From NCBI RefSeq assembly GCF_029227915.1, contig NC_079884.1, positions 23,870,001 through 23,934,000 on the forward strand: 64,000 nucleotides of DNA, given 5' to 3'. Made by a program: the position numbers and the translations under genes. Below are positions 38,801 to 49,600 of this stretch, piece after piece (the stretch's first letter is position 1; each line of letters starts with the position of its first letter). This DNA comes from Hydractinia symbiolongicarpus. Lineage: Eukaryota; Cnidaria; Hydrozoa; Anthoathecata; Hydractiniidae. The notes below the pieces were generated by a model. It saw nothing but the letters and a program-made list of their open reading frames with translations, made no database searches and was not told the DNA's origin.

Positions 38801-39274
38801 TGGCCTTTTGTTTTACAAAACTTTCATGTTTACTGCTGCTTAGACCATGTTTACACGTTGCAGAAATAGATAGGATCTATCCGCGACGTGTGAACACGGT
38901 CTTAATGCAAACATTTCTTTATTCGGACATATTTCCCAATCACCTGCGTGTTTGATTTAGCGTATTATGTTACTTTTATTTTATTTTCACGCGAATTCAA
39001 TGCTTCACTTTAGAAAGAGTATGAAATTGTTAGAAATGAATACGGTTACACTAAAGAAGACTTCTTCGATGATGACCTGCCTAATTCTGTCATCTGTAAA
39101 AACAAAGTGCGAAAAAGAAATGCGCAAAACTTATCAAGATCGACATCAAAATCGGGAAGCAAAGATTTTGCTGATTCAACAGCTTTGCAATGGACAAACT
39201 GGAAGCTATTGTTCGGTGCTACTGTATTTTGTTTATTTAATGTATTCTTGTCACGCTTATTTGGTTTTAAATAG
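32875..39274 (+). CDS. PLEKHG5-like RhoGEF with Ras-binding-like, DH and PH domains and hydrophobic tail
   Basis: Exons: 32875-32886, 33642-33739, 34010-34146, 34690-34757, 35022-35276, 35480-35677, 35761-35871, 36218-36367, 37366-37503, 37911-38027, 38484-38729, 39014-39274 (TAG). All phases join, giving 596 residues. Residues 8-85 (FFTIQFYEHGLEEAKTTKVP ... VFLDSSNTPLPLTSETF) match the RBD/ubiquitin-like domain of PLEKHG5. The DH domain (about 158-385) shows QEAIWELLSTE and IKLTGFLIKPLQRVTKYSLL, the CR3 helix. The PH domain (about 405-512) has AFLFSDVFVLTK and KDPGSLLFIYLNEYG. DH-PH proteins exchange GDP for GTP on Rho GTPases; PLEKHG5 acts on RhoA. It ends soon after the PH domain, with a hydrophobic segment (LLFGATVFCLFNVFLSRLF) at the extreme C-terminus, absent from vertebrate PLEKHG5. 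The MSKK first exon is the least certain. Confidence 0.88.
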
Positions 39275-39454
39275 ATAACTGAGGCTATAAATATCTTTTT
39301 AAGAACACTTGGCGATGTCGATGAAATACTTTTCTGGAATTTATACTTAGTCTGACCGCCATGTTTTTCTTCTATGTCAAAAAAAACAGGACTTGTTTAA
39401 CACACATAAAATTTCATAAAGTCATTATTCCATAAATTCTTATGGTCTCTATAA

Positions 39455-39560
39455 TGGTACCCGTATTCTGTGAGTTTAAAATGGCTACTGGCAGCTTAAT
39501 ATCGGGTTTCCCGAACAGAATATGTAATTTGCTGACGGCATTTTTCCACAGTGAACGACT
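39455..39560 (+). repeat. Third copy of dispersed GTGAGTTTAAAAT repeat
   Basis: TACCCGTATTCTGTGAGTTT, then AAAATGGCTACTGGCAGCTT, parallels ACCCATATTTTGTGAGTTC and AAAATACTTACGGGCAACTT at 7343-7382. Same orientation; the element type is unknown. Confidence 0.4.
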
Positions 39561-40449
39561 AGACAATAATACAGTGCTGTCTGTCTGTAAAACAATTTAA
39601 AAGCTAGGGCTTCTGTAATCGTAAACGGCTTTATAACTGCATCTATAAAGATCTTAATAACCCCCCGTCCAGGAAAATTTCATTAATTCGTGCTAACAGC
39701 CGAACAAGGATAAAAGACAACTCAATTTGGGAAATATGTACTGTTGATTATTCCAAGGGTTAACGACTACTTTGGTCCTTATGTCTGCAAAATACCTCAC
39801 AACAATTGTATTTACAATTTATCTTTGCCTTGCTTACATCACTTGAGATCCAGTCTTACCAGAATGCATTAACAGGGCATTCTGGTAAAAATATACTTTA
39901 TATGTCATCAAACTTCATTTCAACATTCCTCTATTGTTTACAAGTACCAAAAAAGGAAAAACTTAAGGTGTGTTAAACAAAAAATATTTTCCATGTACTT
40001 GTTTTTTAAAAAAAGAATCGCATTTTTTTTCAACGCTTTCTCGAGCATATCTTTTTACTTACATAAACACTTTTCTCCTGTTGCGTTTTTTTTATTTTTC
40101 CAATAAGGGATTAGTAGACCAAACACGTAAAACACACAATATGATTCTATAATTTTATCCACGTACGCATTCGCATTTTGCAGATATAGATAAAATTGCC
40201 ATATACTTTAGATAACACAAAATTTAGCCTAAATATTTTACTAACTGAATATGCCACTTTGAAATAATTTGAACCAAATATTTGATTTGGTTAGGTCATT
40301 GTGTTATTGTTGCTTTTGAGATCATACATATAAAATTAACTTGCGTTACGATTAAATTAAAACTGGTGTTTAACAGTAGATATAGGAGATGTTTCGACGA
40401 CCCTAAAACATTTCCTCAGTTTTAGTGATTTTAGTGTGAAAATCATGAC

Positions 40450-40587
40450 TACAGTAGACGCTTGCCATCTCGAAACTTTCTATCTCGAGCTTCTCCTTTC
40501 TCAAATACCCGCCCCTGTTCCCTTTCTGGCGCTTTCTCTCTTTATCTTTATTTTAGACCCCTTGCGAGTTTGAGAAACTCCATTGTA
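40450..40587. mobile_element. Small pogo/Tigger-like MITE
   Basis: It begins TACAGTAGACGC and ends, inverted, TACAATGGAGTTTCTC, with TA at both outer ends as expected for TA-targeting elements. Inside the left end, CTCGAAACTTTCTATCTCGA recalls the TATAACGAA-type ends of pogo elements. About 138 bp, no coding capacity. Confidence 0.5.
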
Positions 40588-40915
40588 TACTTCTATAAAA
40601 AACTGATAATTTATTAAAACTAATGTCGATAAAAAGCATTATAATTAGAAACAGGTTGAAATAGGCTAAACTTTAGGAAAATTAAACTACTCTGTATTGT
40701 GTTTATTACCATTTTTGTATATAATAATAATATTTTTGATGAGTTTTTATCTTGTGAAGTTTAGTTCTCATAAATTAATGATACAGTATCTAGTAAATTA
40801 TAACTTGTATGTAAAACATGCGAATAATTTTTTTTTTTTTTTTTTTTTTTTAATTTTTTTTTTCTGAAACAGGTGAAAATCGCCAGCTAAACATATAATA
40901 CTGAAAAGTCAAAGG

Positions 40916-41068
40916 TTATTTTTCCTCAACCGCAACAGCAAGCTCCTCGTTGAACGTTTTATCTCTGGCACTGCACTGTTTTAAGTCAACCCTAATGTTG
41001 ATGCCCTTCACCTTGCGATTTCTGTCCAAAACATTTTTTAATTTGCTTTGAAACTTTTTCTCTTTATC
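40916..41068 (-). CDS. Unrecognised 50-codon reading frame fragment
   Basis: The minus strand reads from just after a stop (41071) through KNVLDRNRKVKGINIRVD and then KQCSARDKTFNEELAVAVEE to TAA. The composition is balanced and charged, unlike the Phe/Lys/Asn-rich noise frames around it, and suggests a genuine exon or fossil coding piece. There is no ATG and no clear acceptor. It could be the last exon of a transposase or of a lost gene. No family was recognised. Confidence 0.2.
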   Translation of the reverse strand, partial: DKEKKFQSKLKNVLDRNRKVKGINIRVDLKQCSARDKTFNEELAVAVEEK

Positions 41069-42239
41069 TTAACCACCTGAGCATGCAAACACATGTTGAA
41101 AATAATGACGTGTATACCTAACAAACATTTTTTATTTTCAACAAAGTGTTTAACCTCTGTATCAGTGGGTAATTTGTTGTATCACATCAGCAGTATGTCC
41201 ATCATATGGTATCGGCTAACGTACTGCTGGTAGTATTAGTTGCACCATTTCTATCGCTTTACGCCTAGCACCATTGAAACGTTCAAGAATCTTACAACAT
41301 ATCATTTATACTTACTATGTTGAATATATATAATACACTGCAACCTTTTACCAAAATTTTACGTGATTGATTCTGAAGTGGGTCTATGTTAAAACGAGTC
41401 TGAAACAATAGGATTACTTTAAAAACAAACACTTTCGCGGGCTAAAAAATTAGCGAGATCAGTACCGCAAAAAGAGGCGTAAACTTTGGCGTAAGAAACT
41501 TTCAAGAGCGATTTTTTTTATTATTGCGATAAAAAAAAACTTTAGGAAAAATACTTTAATTTATTGCATTTTTAAATTGACAAAATGGAAGTAGTAACAA
41601 ATGAATAAAAATTAAAATGGAAGTGCTTGTTAGTCAGGAACAACAAAAAAATTACTAGACAAAAAAAAACTTTCACGAATCAAGAATTATCTGTAACATT
41701 GCGAAAATTTTCGCGAAGAGAGAAAACAATTGCGAAACTTCGGTAAGTTATCAGAAAATATAAAAGCGAATATTGACATGTCTGATGTCTTTATTGGCAT
41801 TCAAGTATGTCCACTTATAATGTTTGCTTTGTAGTTTAAATGACTCCTGCAAGTGAGTGGGTACACCAGACTTGGCAAACCTGACTTGTATTATATTTAT
41901 ATATATTACATAAGAGATCTTTATTTTGTTGGCTTGGCAAGGGTGTTTTCCCCCCATCACACCTTCAATTGCGGTATTTCAACATTTACCTATGAAGTAA
42001 AGATTTTAAATAAAAATATTATTTATTATTGGAATAAGGTATTGTTTCCTACAGTAATAAAAACAAAAACAACTACTTTATACACATAAAAAAAGTTTAT
42101 ATACTTTAAGATTTGGATAGTCTGTGAGGTTTATATTGTTTGTTCACGTCCAGTATTCTTGGTAAATATTTCAACAGACATTATTTTAACAAGCACGGAT
42201 TGTTTTTATTAACAAATAACATTTCTATTCCACGTGTTT

Positions 42240-45200
42240 CTAGCTATCTCTGTTCATTCCGGAGTTGTCATACGTATAGACCTTCTTAGTAAACTTCTCT
42301 TGCATTGGTATCTCAGTGGGTTGGGATAAACCTTTCTTTTTCTCTCTTCTTTCCAGGGTATGAAGGAAGTCATATTTTTCTGACAAAACACCATTATCGA
42401 ATAGATAATTCGTCAAGTAAGACACGCTCAATAAAAGAAGAAAAGATATAATCATTGCCATTGTTCGAAACGGAAAGTTTTGATGGTCGCTTTTGTAATC
42501 GTAGAACGGGTATTTAATTACAGCTGGTAAACCAATCAAACTTTCTCCTCCAGTTATTCGCAATATTAAACCAATCACGTACGCTACAATTGATCCATAG
42601 GTGTTAACAAAAGAAACATGAACCGCACCAACAAGTTGTGGAAACAGCACAACAAAAACAAGATCAGAACACAAATGAAAAAGGGCGTATATGCTTTTTA
42701 CAGTCAACCCAACTAACGTGGCGAATCCTCCAACAACAACAATTCCGATTCGAATAACCCAAATGATTTCTTTTGCTGAAGCCTAGAAAAAACAAAAATC
42801 TTGTTATAACAAAAAGTGGAAATTTTGCTGTTGATTATTACACTACCTCTTAACGATGTTACATGTGCTTGTATATAGTCACATCTGTAAAATAATCACA
42901 TCTGTAAATAAAAAAGGTTCTTAATAAGAACCGTCATTGACTTAGGTTTGCTATTTAAGTCAAAGGTGGACAAAAAACACCAACACTCTAAACAATGTTA
43001 TTGTCTAAAACTGGAGATGTTTCTGTCATACTGTAACAGGAATACGATATTAATATTTCTACTTTACTGTCTACCTACCTTTGGCCTAAATATCAACTTG
43101 TATATATTATGCCCGAACATTGAACTAGCTGACAAAACTGACGAATCCGCAGATGACATCACTGCAGCTGAGATAGCTCCCAAACCAATGAAAGACACCC
43201 AACCAGGTGTTAAATACTGCAGCACCATAGGAAGCACCAAGCGTGTGTCAACAATTGTTCCATTTTCACTTATCACATCTAAGCCACTGTTTGTCACATT
43301 TGTCCAATCTGAAAACAAAATTTGTGTAACATAAACACTTTATCAACGAATGAGTCAGGAATAACCAATGCTAGTGCCTACTCACCCATTGACCGTGCAG
43401 CAGCACCTATTAACACAGCTGGTAGAGCTGATGCAAAGCAACCAAATGATGCCACGAAAGATAGAAATTGTGCTTGTCGTGGAGTTTTAGAAGAAAGCAC
43501 TCTTTGAAAATACACTTGCCATGGTATGCCTCCACATATCTAAAAAGAAAGGAATTGATTTTCAGGTTGCTTAAAATATTATGATGGCTTAGTACAGCGA
43601 ATTACAGTAAATGTTTTATTCACCGATAATAAATTATCATCCCTTTTGCTGCGATGGCTAAGCTACCATAAATTTTAGCGATGAGCGAACGCGTAAATTT
43701 TCCACAAACTAGCGACTAATCTCTTTAATAATAGCCGTATTTTTGTCACAACTGCACTAAATTTTTTATATATGCCCGAAATTCCAAAGGCAATATAATT
43801 TTACTGACTTTGTTTTGATGACCTGAGTGTGTCAACTAATTATAACGCCCGATTCTTTTAAAAATAAACAATCCGAGATTTTATCTCTTTTTAATAAGAA
43901 CCTGACTGTTCGTGCGCAAGAAAAAAGTCGTGTTACGGAAACAATGCTATATGCAAAGGAAAAGCAAACCCGTGACTTTATCCACAGGCTCCCGACTAGT
44001 CTATATTTAATGCTAGCCGATTCTGTATGAGCTAAAGATGGTAGCTACAAGTTCCAGCGCGTTCATTCTAGCGGAATTTCAGCAGACTTACGACTAGTTA
44101 TAAATATTTTCTTACCAATAACATGGCATAGTCTGCCCATAAGCCCGCTTTTTCTTTTTCGATAGTTCCCACCCAGACACTGCTTGTATCAATAATATTT
44201 TCTACTTTCTCATACTTTAATGCAAAGGGTACTGTTAACCATAAGCCAACTGTGATACATGCTAGCTGCACAACGTCTGTAAAAGCCACCGCGTATAGCC
44301 CTCCAAAAAACGTATAACCAACAGCAATGCAGGCGGAAATGACTACGGAAACGTTCATTTCCAGTCCAAGGATGACAGATAAGGTGGCACCCAAAGCAGC
44401 AAGAATTGAAGCAGACCAAAACGTTTCGCCAAGAAAAGCAGGTATGTACAGGAAGGCACCCATTACTTTACCATACTTGTGCTGTAAAGGATCTAACATA
44501 GTGACATATTTGGCTTCCCTCATTGGTTTAGCGAATACCAGTCCACCTGTTGTGTGATATACAAAAACAAAGAGACATTTTTAATAACGTTTTAAATTCG
44601 AATGGTGCTGTAAATGATCAGTTAGGATTTTGTAGTAACTGCTCCTTAAGTTGTTTCTTACAACTTAGTAATTTATATTCAACGCTTTCTACTTCTCTAA
44701 TCAATACACATTTCCCAAATTAGTTTCCTTTGATTTGCTGCTGCATTTTCTTTCCTTATTTCAAATATGAAATTTCCGAATTCGTACAAACTGCTACAAC
44801 TAAAGGTTTTTTCTTAAACTAGCATTAATTGATCTCTGCTCCAGTGAAATGTTTATAAGTTTTTGACCGCAATAGCAATGCCACCAAAAAAGGACTCTCT
44901 TCGTACTGGATGAAGATGAAAGTATAGAACCTACCATTTCAATGATAAAAACATGTAATTCGGGAAACGTGTATTGCATTTTATCTTCTTTTTTTTAATA
45001 CCTGTATTTGGTAAAAACTGCAGCCGGTGTGCTACTTTATGGTAATGGTGCGCGTAATGGCTGCGCCGGGGATGTGCACAACGGATCTAATGATTGAAAT
45101 ATAAACGAAAAACACACCCATGAATCTTTCCACAGTCTACTAACGGGTTTTTTTACATATAAAAAGTATTTATTTACACATCAAAAAAGTTATTCAGAAC

Positions 45201-46217
45201 TTGACCTGTGCGACTACTCTAAGATAATTTCAAAATATTAATTATTTTTCGATAACATGACAGTTACACTTGTATAACTTACCTATAGCTAAGCTTGTTG
45301 CATATCCCCATGGCGCTTGTGCCCATGATAAACCAGAAGTATAAACCGACTCGGCGGTACCATTAATGTAACCACCACCAACCCACGTTGCTGAAATAAA
45401 TTATTAAATTCCCGTTGAGTAGTAGTTAACGTGTGCTCGTTACGGAGTCATTATTCATTTTTAGCAGATCTAAGGTATAACTGGCTATACAATCTTTGTT
45501 TCTGCATCATTTTTGCTAATTTATTTGTTGAAGTATTTATTCAATTTTCTAATTTTCTTTCATGTGAAGGATTATTTGAAGGGCTGAATATCATTTTACA
45601 AAGATATATTTAATTTACGTCAACGTCCTCAAATGTATAAATAAAAACTCTCCACACAAAAATACTCCAACGATCTAAAAATGATTTTGCGTTATTATGA
45701 TATCACTAGTGAAAATTGAAATATAAACTCTAAAATGCTTTGTGGTTGTATAAAAAACGGATTAAATTTGGGAGGGATACTGCTTGAAACTCACATTAAT
45801 AATTATCGACAGATGAAGACCCTTGGGTTTTTCCACGAGCATACTACATTCGGTAACGATCTTTTTTATATTTCTCAACATGCAATGCAATTTATAGAAA
45901 ACAGAGTTTAAAATAGTAGATATAACACTGATTTGCGTTAGGTCATTTTCAAACAAGAATCATTTTTTAAACATAGAAAATGGAAACAAACTACAAGATA
46001 ATTAAAGAAGGCGAAAGTTCTCACCTGTCATGGTGAAACATCCTACAAGTAATCCAATGCTCCTCCCTGCTAAAATAACCTCGTTGGTTTCTTCTTCTAC
46101 TGAAGTCGCTTTGCAAGTGTTTTTATTTTTCTTCCATGCAGCAAATAATCCAATAGCCAAAATGAGGAGATAAAAAATAATGATGCTGATTATTCCTGCC
46201 ACATTGACGTCACCCAT
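42240..46217 (-). CDS. Sodium-coupled high-affinity choline transporter-like, paralog B
   Basis: Exons in coding order: 46217-46025, 45390-45283, 44546-44116, 43539-43386, 43308-43079, 42782-42240 (TAG). Every exon has the same length as in paralog A, giving 552 residues. The start is [11 protein letters not shown] at 46217; an in-frame extension upstream has no ATG. SLC5A7 landmarks: [97 protein letters not shown]. The family couples Na+ to choline uptake at the plasma membrane with 13 TM helices. Exon 2 is nearly identical to paralog A, whereas the 5' part of exon 3 is nearly identical to paralog C. An acceptor-like CAG lies 11 nt before the ATG. A TTTATT at 42205-42210 (AATAAA on this strand) lies 30 nt after the stop. 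Confidence 0.93.
43906..44010 (+). repeat. Diverged copy of dispersed ACCCGT...GACTAGTC repeat (intron of paralog B)
   Basis: GTGCGCAAG, CAATGCTATATGC, AAACCCGTGACTTTATCCA and CAGGCTCCCGACTAGTCT follow the order of the better copy at 54778-54918. It lies in intron 3 of paralog B. Confidence 0.4.
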
Positions 46218-46410
46218 TGTTTTATATACTGAAATCAAAACCAGAGAACTGACAACCAAAAAAAAAATTGATTCTCTTTCTTTCCTTTTAGCGACGTACG
46301 TGAAATATGCAAAATTTTATTATAGATTAACGTTCTTTGCTGATTGTAATCAAATTTTGCATGGTCAGCATTTTTCAATAAACATTTGAAAACATTTTTT
46401 AATAAATCTA

Positions 46411-46513
46411 TGTATTATAATACCCGTATACGTCTGTTTGTTACGCAAAATAGTACGGCAAGTAGCAAGGCGCACGCAATGCGATATAAAAAGAACCAAG
46501 GGCTCGCCGCTTG
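46411..46513 (+). repeat. Copy of dispersed TATTATAATACCCGTATAC repeat
   Basis: It starts TGTATTATAATACCCGTATA and continues with TTACGCAAAATAG, AGTAGCAAGGCGCACGCAAT, GCGATATAAAAAG. It matches 54778-54918 closely in the same orientation and is GC-richer than its surroundings. It lies about 200 bp upstream of paralog B. Confidence 0.8.
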
Positions 46514-48262
46514 AAAATAAAATCGTAAACACAATCTAACATAGAAAAGGTATCCAACTAAAACACACATATAAGTCTCATTCTGTCCCTCCTAGGATGT
46601 CCTGTAACTATTTCAGAACTTTTTACAACTTTATATCAAAATGATGCGTCTACCCCGCAACCAACATTTAAAGGTTTTCTCAAGCTGTGATTGGTTGAAT
46701 TAAAGAAAGGAATGTCACTACTATGTCAAGCTGCATGATGTTGACATTTTTGATGTGAAGCACTCTTTGTGTTGATTAAGGAGGTGTGTACTTTTCATCT
46801 GCTTAAAATATGTGTTTTCGTTACCACTGTGATAAAAGGATTAACACACAATCTTAACAGAACAGTTTAAATTTATTGTTCACGTGATGAGAACGTGTCA
46901 CTCGCATATTATCACGTCTAAATTAAGATTTGCGCCAGAGTCTTCAAACATGACTTTTATTAATGGGCGCCCCCGCAATATCTTTGTCTTCGATACCCTA
47001 AACATAAGTATACAGAGTTTTTATTTTTGAATTAACTGTTAGCAGTTGTGTATCAGTTAAAAGCAAGAACAGTAGCCGCGATTTTTCGTTTCGCGTGAGT
47101 GCCCTCTAGCTAAAAAAGAGATAATCAAGCTGTAGGATACGCACCAATGTCTGGCATGGCACTGTTTTATGGAGTTAAACTAGCTGTACGTCCCATGGAA
47201 GTACCTACTGAAGCTAGTACTGCGCAGTATAGCAAAAACCAAAACAAAATTAACGAAATTGCATTAAAAATATGTTAAATTCGTGGTACTTAAAAGTAAA
47301 ATTTGTTGTTATTTTTCATCATATCTAGTTGCTCTCCGTTAAAGAGCAGGAATAATTAGAAAAACAAACAAAAAATGAAAATAAATCTCCGGCAATTTTA
47401 GGTAATAAGGAATTGCATAACCGGTGCGTTATTTTCAGTTGCACGTGGACAGCGCTTATAAAGATTTTCCTCTTGAATTGAGATTGTCCAGGTGAATTAT
47501 CAAATAACCAGACAAAGTAATTGAGAACAATGCCAGACATAAATTTATTTTTTGTTTTGTTGTTGTTTTTTACCATGGAGTGTTAAAAATGTTATAATGT
47601 AAACAGTATAGTACTTTGTAAAAAAAGATCGAATTTAAGTTTGATGACAAAAGCTAATATGGGTTTTTCATTTTGGAATGTTTATAACTTATAATTTTGA
47701 ATAGTGGAAAAAGTATAATTTTTAAATGTAATCAAAGCTTGGTGTCACGCTGCATACAAGTACTGGTATAACGTTCCACAAATTAAGACACTCAGATAGC
47801 AAAATCTTGCTTCTTTTTGTTTAACTTAACTGAGTATCTTTTCAAATAAAACAAACTAAAAAAACCAACAGCGAACAACTTTGTCAAAACTTTACCATAA
47901 TGTTAACAAAACAAAGTTTTAGCCAATTTTGTACTGTTAGGTGGGTTTTATGGTATTGCTTTTTAGGTGAGACATTTTCTTGAAGAACAAGATATGTTAT
48001 GAATATCTTTCATTGCGATCTTCCCACACGCGAATAAAGTGGCTTTATGACTTCGAAACAACATAAAAAATAATTTTTAAACTTTTAAATAAGGCCATTG
48101 GTATAAAAATCAGCCAAGTGTCGAAGGAGTTTATCTGATGGAAAAGTTGAAAAGAGTACAATAAAGAAGCGATATCGTTTTTATTTGCTCTATAAAAATG
48201 TGTACAAAGTTATGTTGAAAAAAATCAAACTCGTCCCCAGCGCCTTTTGTCTCTTTTTTTTT

Positions 48263-48619
48263 TTACTGAACGGAGAACAAATTTGTTCTTGCTTCTTCAA
48301 TGTCAAATGGACTTTTCAAGTGAAAACATTCCATTCCAACTTTTTATAAAAATTTCATTTGGTCATCTATAATCGAATTTAAGGAAGTGATAACAATTAT
48401 CATACTTCCTTTCTCTTCATTTAAAAGAAAATCTGGCAACAACTGAAAAATGATCGATTTCCCATATCCAGTTGGGAGAACAGCTAAAACGTCTCTTCCT
48501 TTTAAAATTACTTCTAAGCATTTTATTTGCTTTGGTTTAAAGTTCATATCAGGAAATGAATTCCTACCAAGTGCAACCTGGATTCTATTTAAAACTTCAA
48601 AAACGCGTGTACTACTCAT
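48263..48619 (-). pseudogene. RecQ-like DNA helicase N-terminal fragment, interrupted
   Basis: From ATG at 48619 the frame reads FEVLNRIQ, then FKPKQIKCLE, VLAVLPTGYGKSIIFQLLP (helicase motif I, Walker A, GKS) and VITSLNSIIDDQMKFL (motif Ia region). A TAA at 48346-48344 interrupts it. The same frame continues with VGMECFHLKSPFDIEEARTN to a second stop at 48265. Motifs II to VI are missing, so it cannot be an active helicase. Single-exon RecQ-like fragments of this kind recur in cnidarian genomes, often with mobile DNA; that link is from general knowledge. A read-through or spliced form seems unlikely. Confidence 0.7.
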
Positions 48620-49530
48620 TTTCGCTTAACTTTACTTGAACTTGAATCCGACTGAACACAAGAAGCCCGCTTGAATGCACCATCTTTATAATATGACGAT
48701 GCAGAACGTCACGCATACATTATATTATCTTTTCGCATAATTTGGCCATATATTGGCCATTTTCGGCCTACGATTTCAGTGTCTTTTTTGCGTAATAATT
48801 TCTTCCCTTAAAGCAAACTCTTATAAACTCGGTTCTTATAAAAAATATGCACTAAAGATGACTTTTGGTGAACACGTGACAACGACGGAAGTCTCACTTA
48901 GATGTCGATAAACAAAAATGTTTAAAATGTCGCCTTTTATTTATTTTTTGTGTACATTAAGTAGATGTTGTTTAACGATTTGTGGTAATATTTTGTTAAG
49001 TAATTTCACTTTAGACACCCCAGCATTCTTGTATTTTTACGGCAACAATATCATGCACAGAGATGTTAAAGAGATAACAATAAATAAAAAAATTGTTTAC
49101 TAGAGCGAGATAGCCCTGCAGATTCTCTGGTTGGATAACATCAATTTTCATGTAGTGATAGAGATACTTGTTAGCAGGAAATAAAAAATTATTTATTAAC
49201 AGTGGATGGGGGGAGGGTGGAGGGGGCGCACTTGACCTAAAGTGATAAAAAATTTCTAAAGGTAAAACTTAATCATACAAGTTTTTAAAAAAGTAAATCT
49301 AAGTTAATGTTTCTATAGGAAAATCGTCCATTGGCGATTTGCTAACGTTGGCAAATATATAATTCGATGACATCATAAATAAATTCTGTATAAGAAAAAT
49401 AATTTTAGAAACTTGTTTATCGGCATCCTCAATCGTTCAAACTTTAAATCGATTGAGTGAACTTTAGGCTCTTTTACGGCCAACACTTAAAAAGGTACTT
49501 GAGATAAGAGTTTTCTGATAAGGTCACCCT

Positions 49531-49600
49531 CAACCTCGTTTCCAGGGTTTTTGTCTCTCGTTGCCGCTGCGAGACAGCAGGTCCTGGGATCGAGGTTGGG
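49531..49600. mobile_element. 70-bp palindromic MITE, CAACCTCG family, copy 1
   Basis: The left end CAACCTCGTTTCCAGGG faces the inverted right end CCCAACCTCGATCCCAGGAC. The core is TTGTCTCTCGTTGCCGCTGC then GAGACAGCAG, itself partly palindromic (GTCTC and GAGAC). No coding capacity. Confidence 0.65.

Larger units (their letters stand above)
39275..42239. other. Intergenic stretch, convergent 3' ends of RhoGEF and paralog B
   Basis: No gene is supported. It contains a third copy of the dispersed repeat seen at 7330-7620 (39455-39560), a small pogo-like MITE, a T-homopolymer at 40829-40862 and a short orphan reading frame on the minus strand. Confidence 0.5.

Noticed and set aside
46218-46259. 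N-terminal extension of paralog B
   Set aside because: The extended frame begins with TTG; the first ATG (46217) matches the starts of A and C and follows an acceptor-like CAG.
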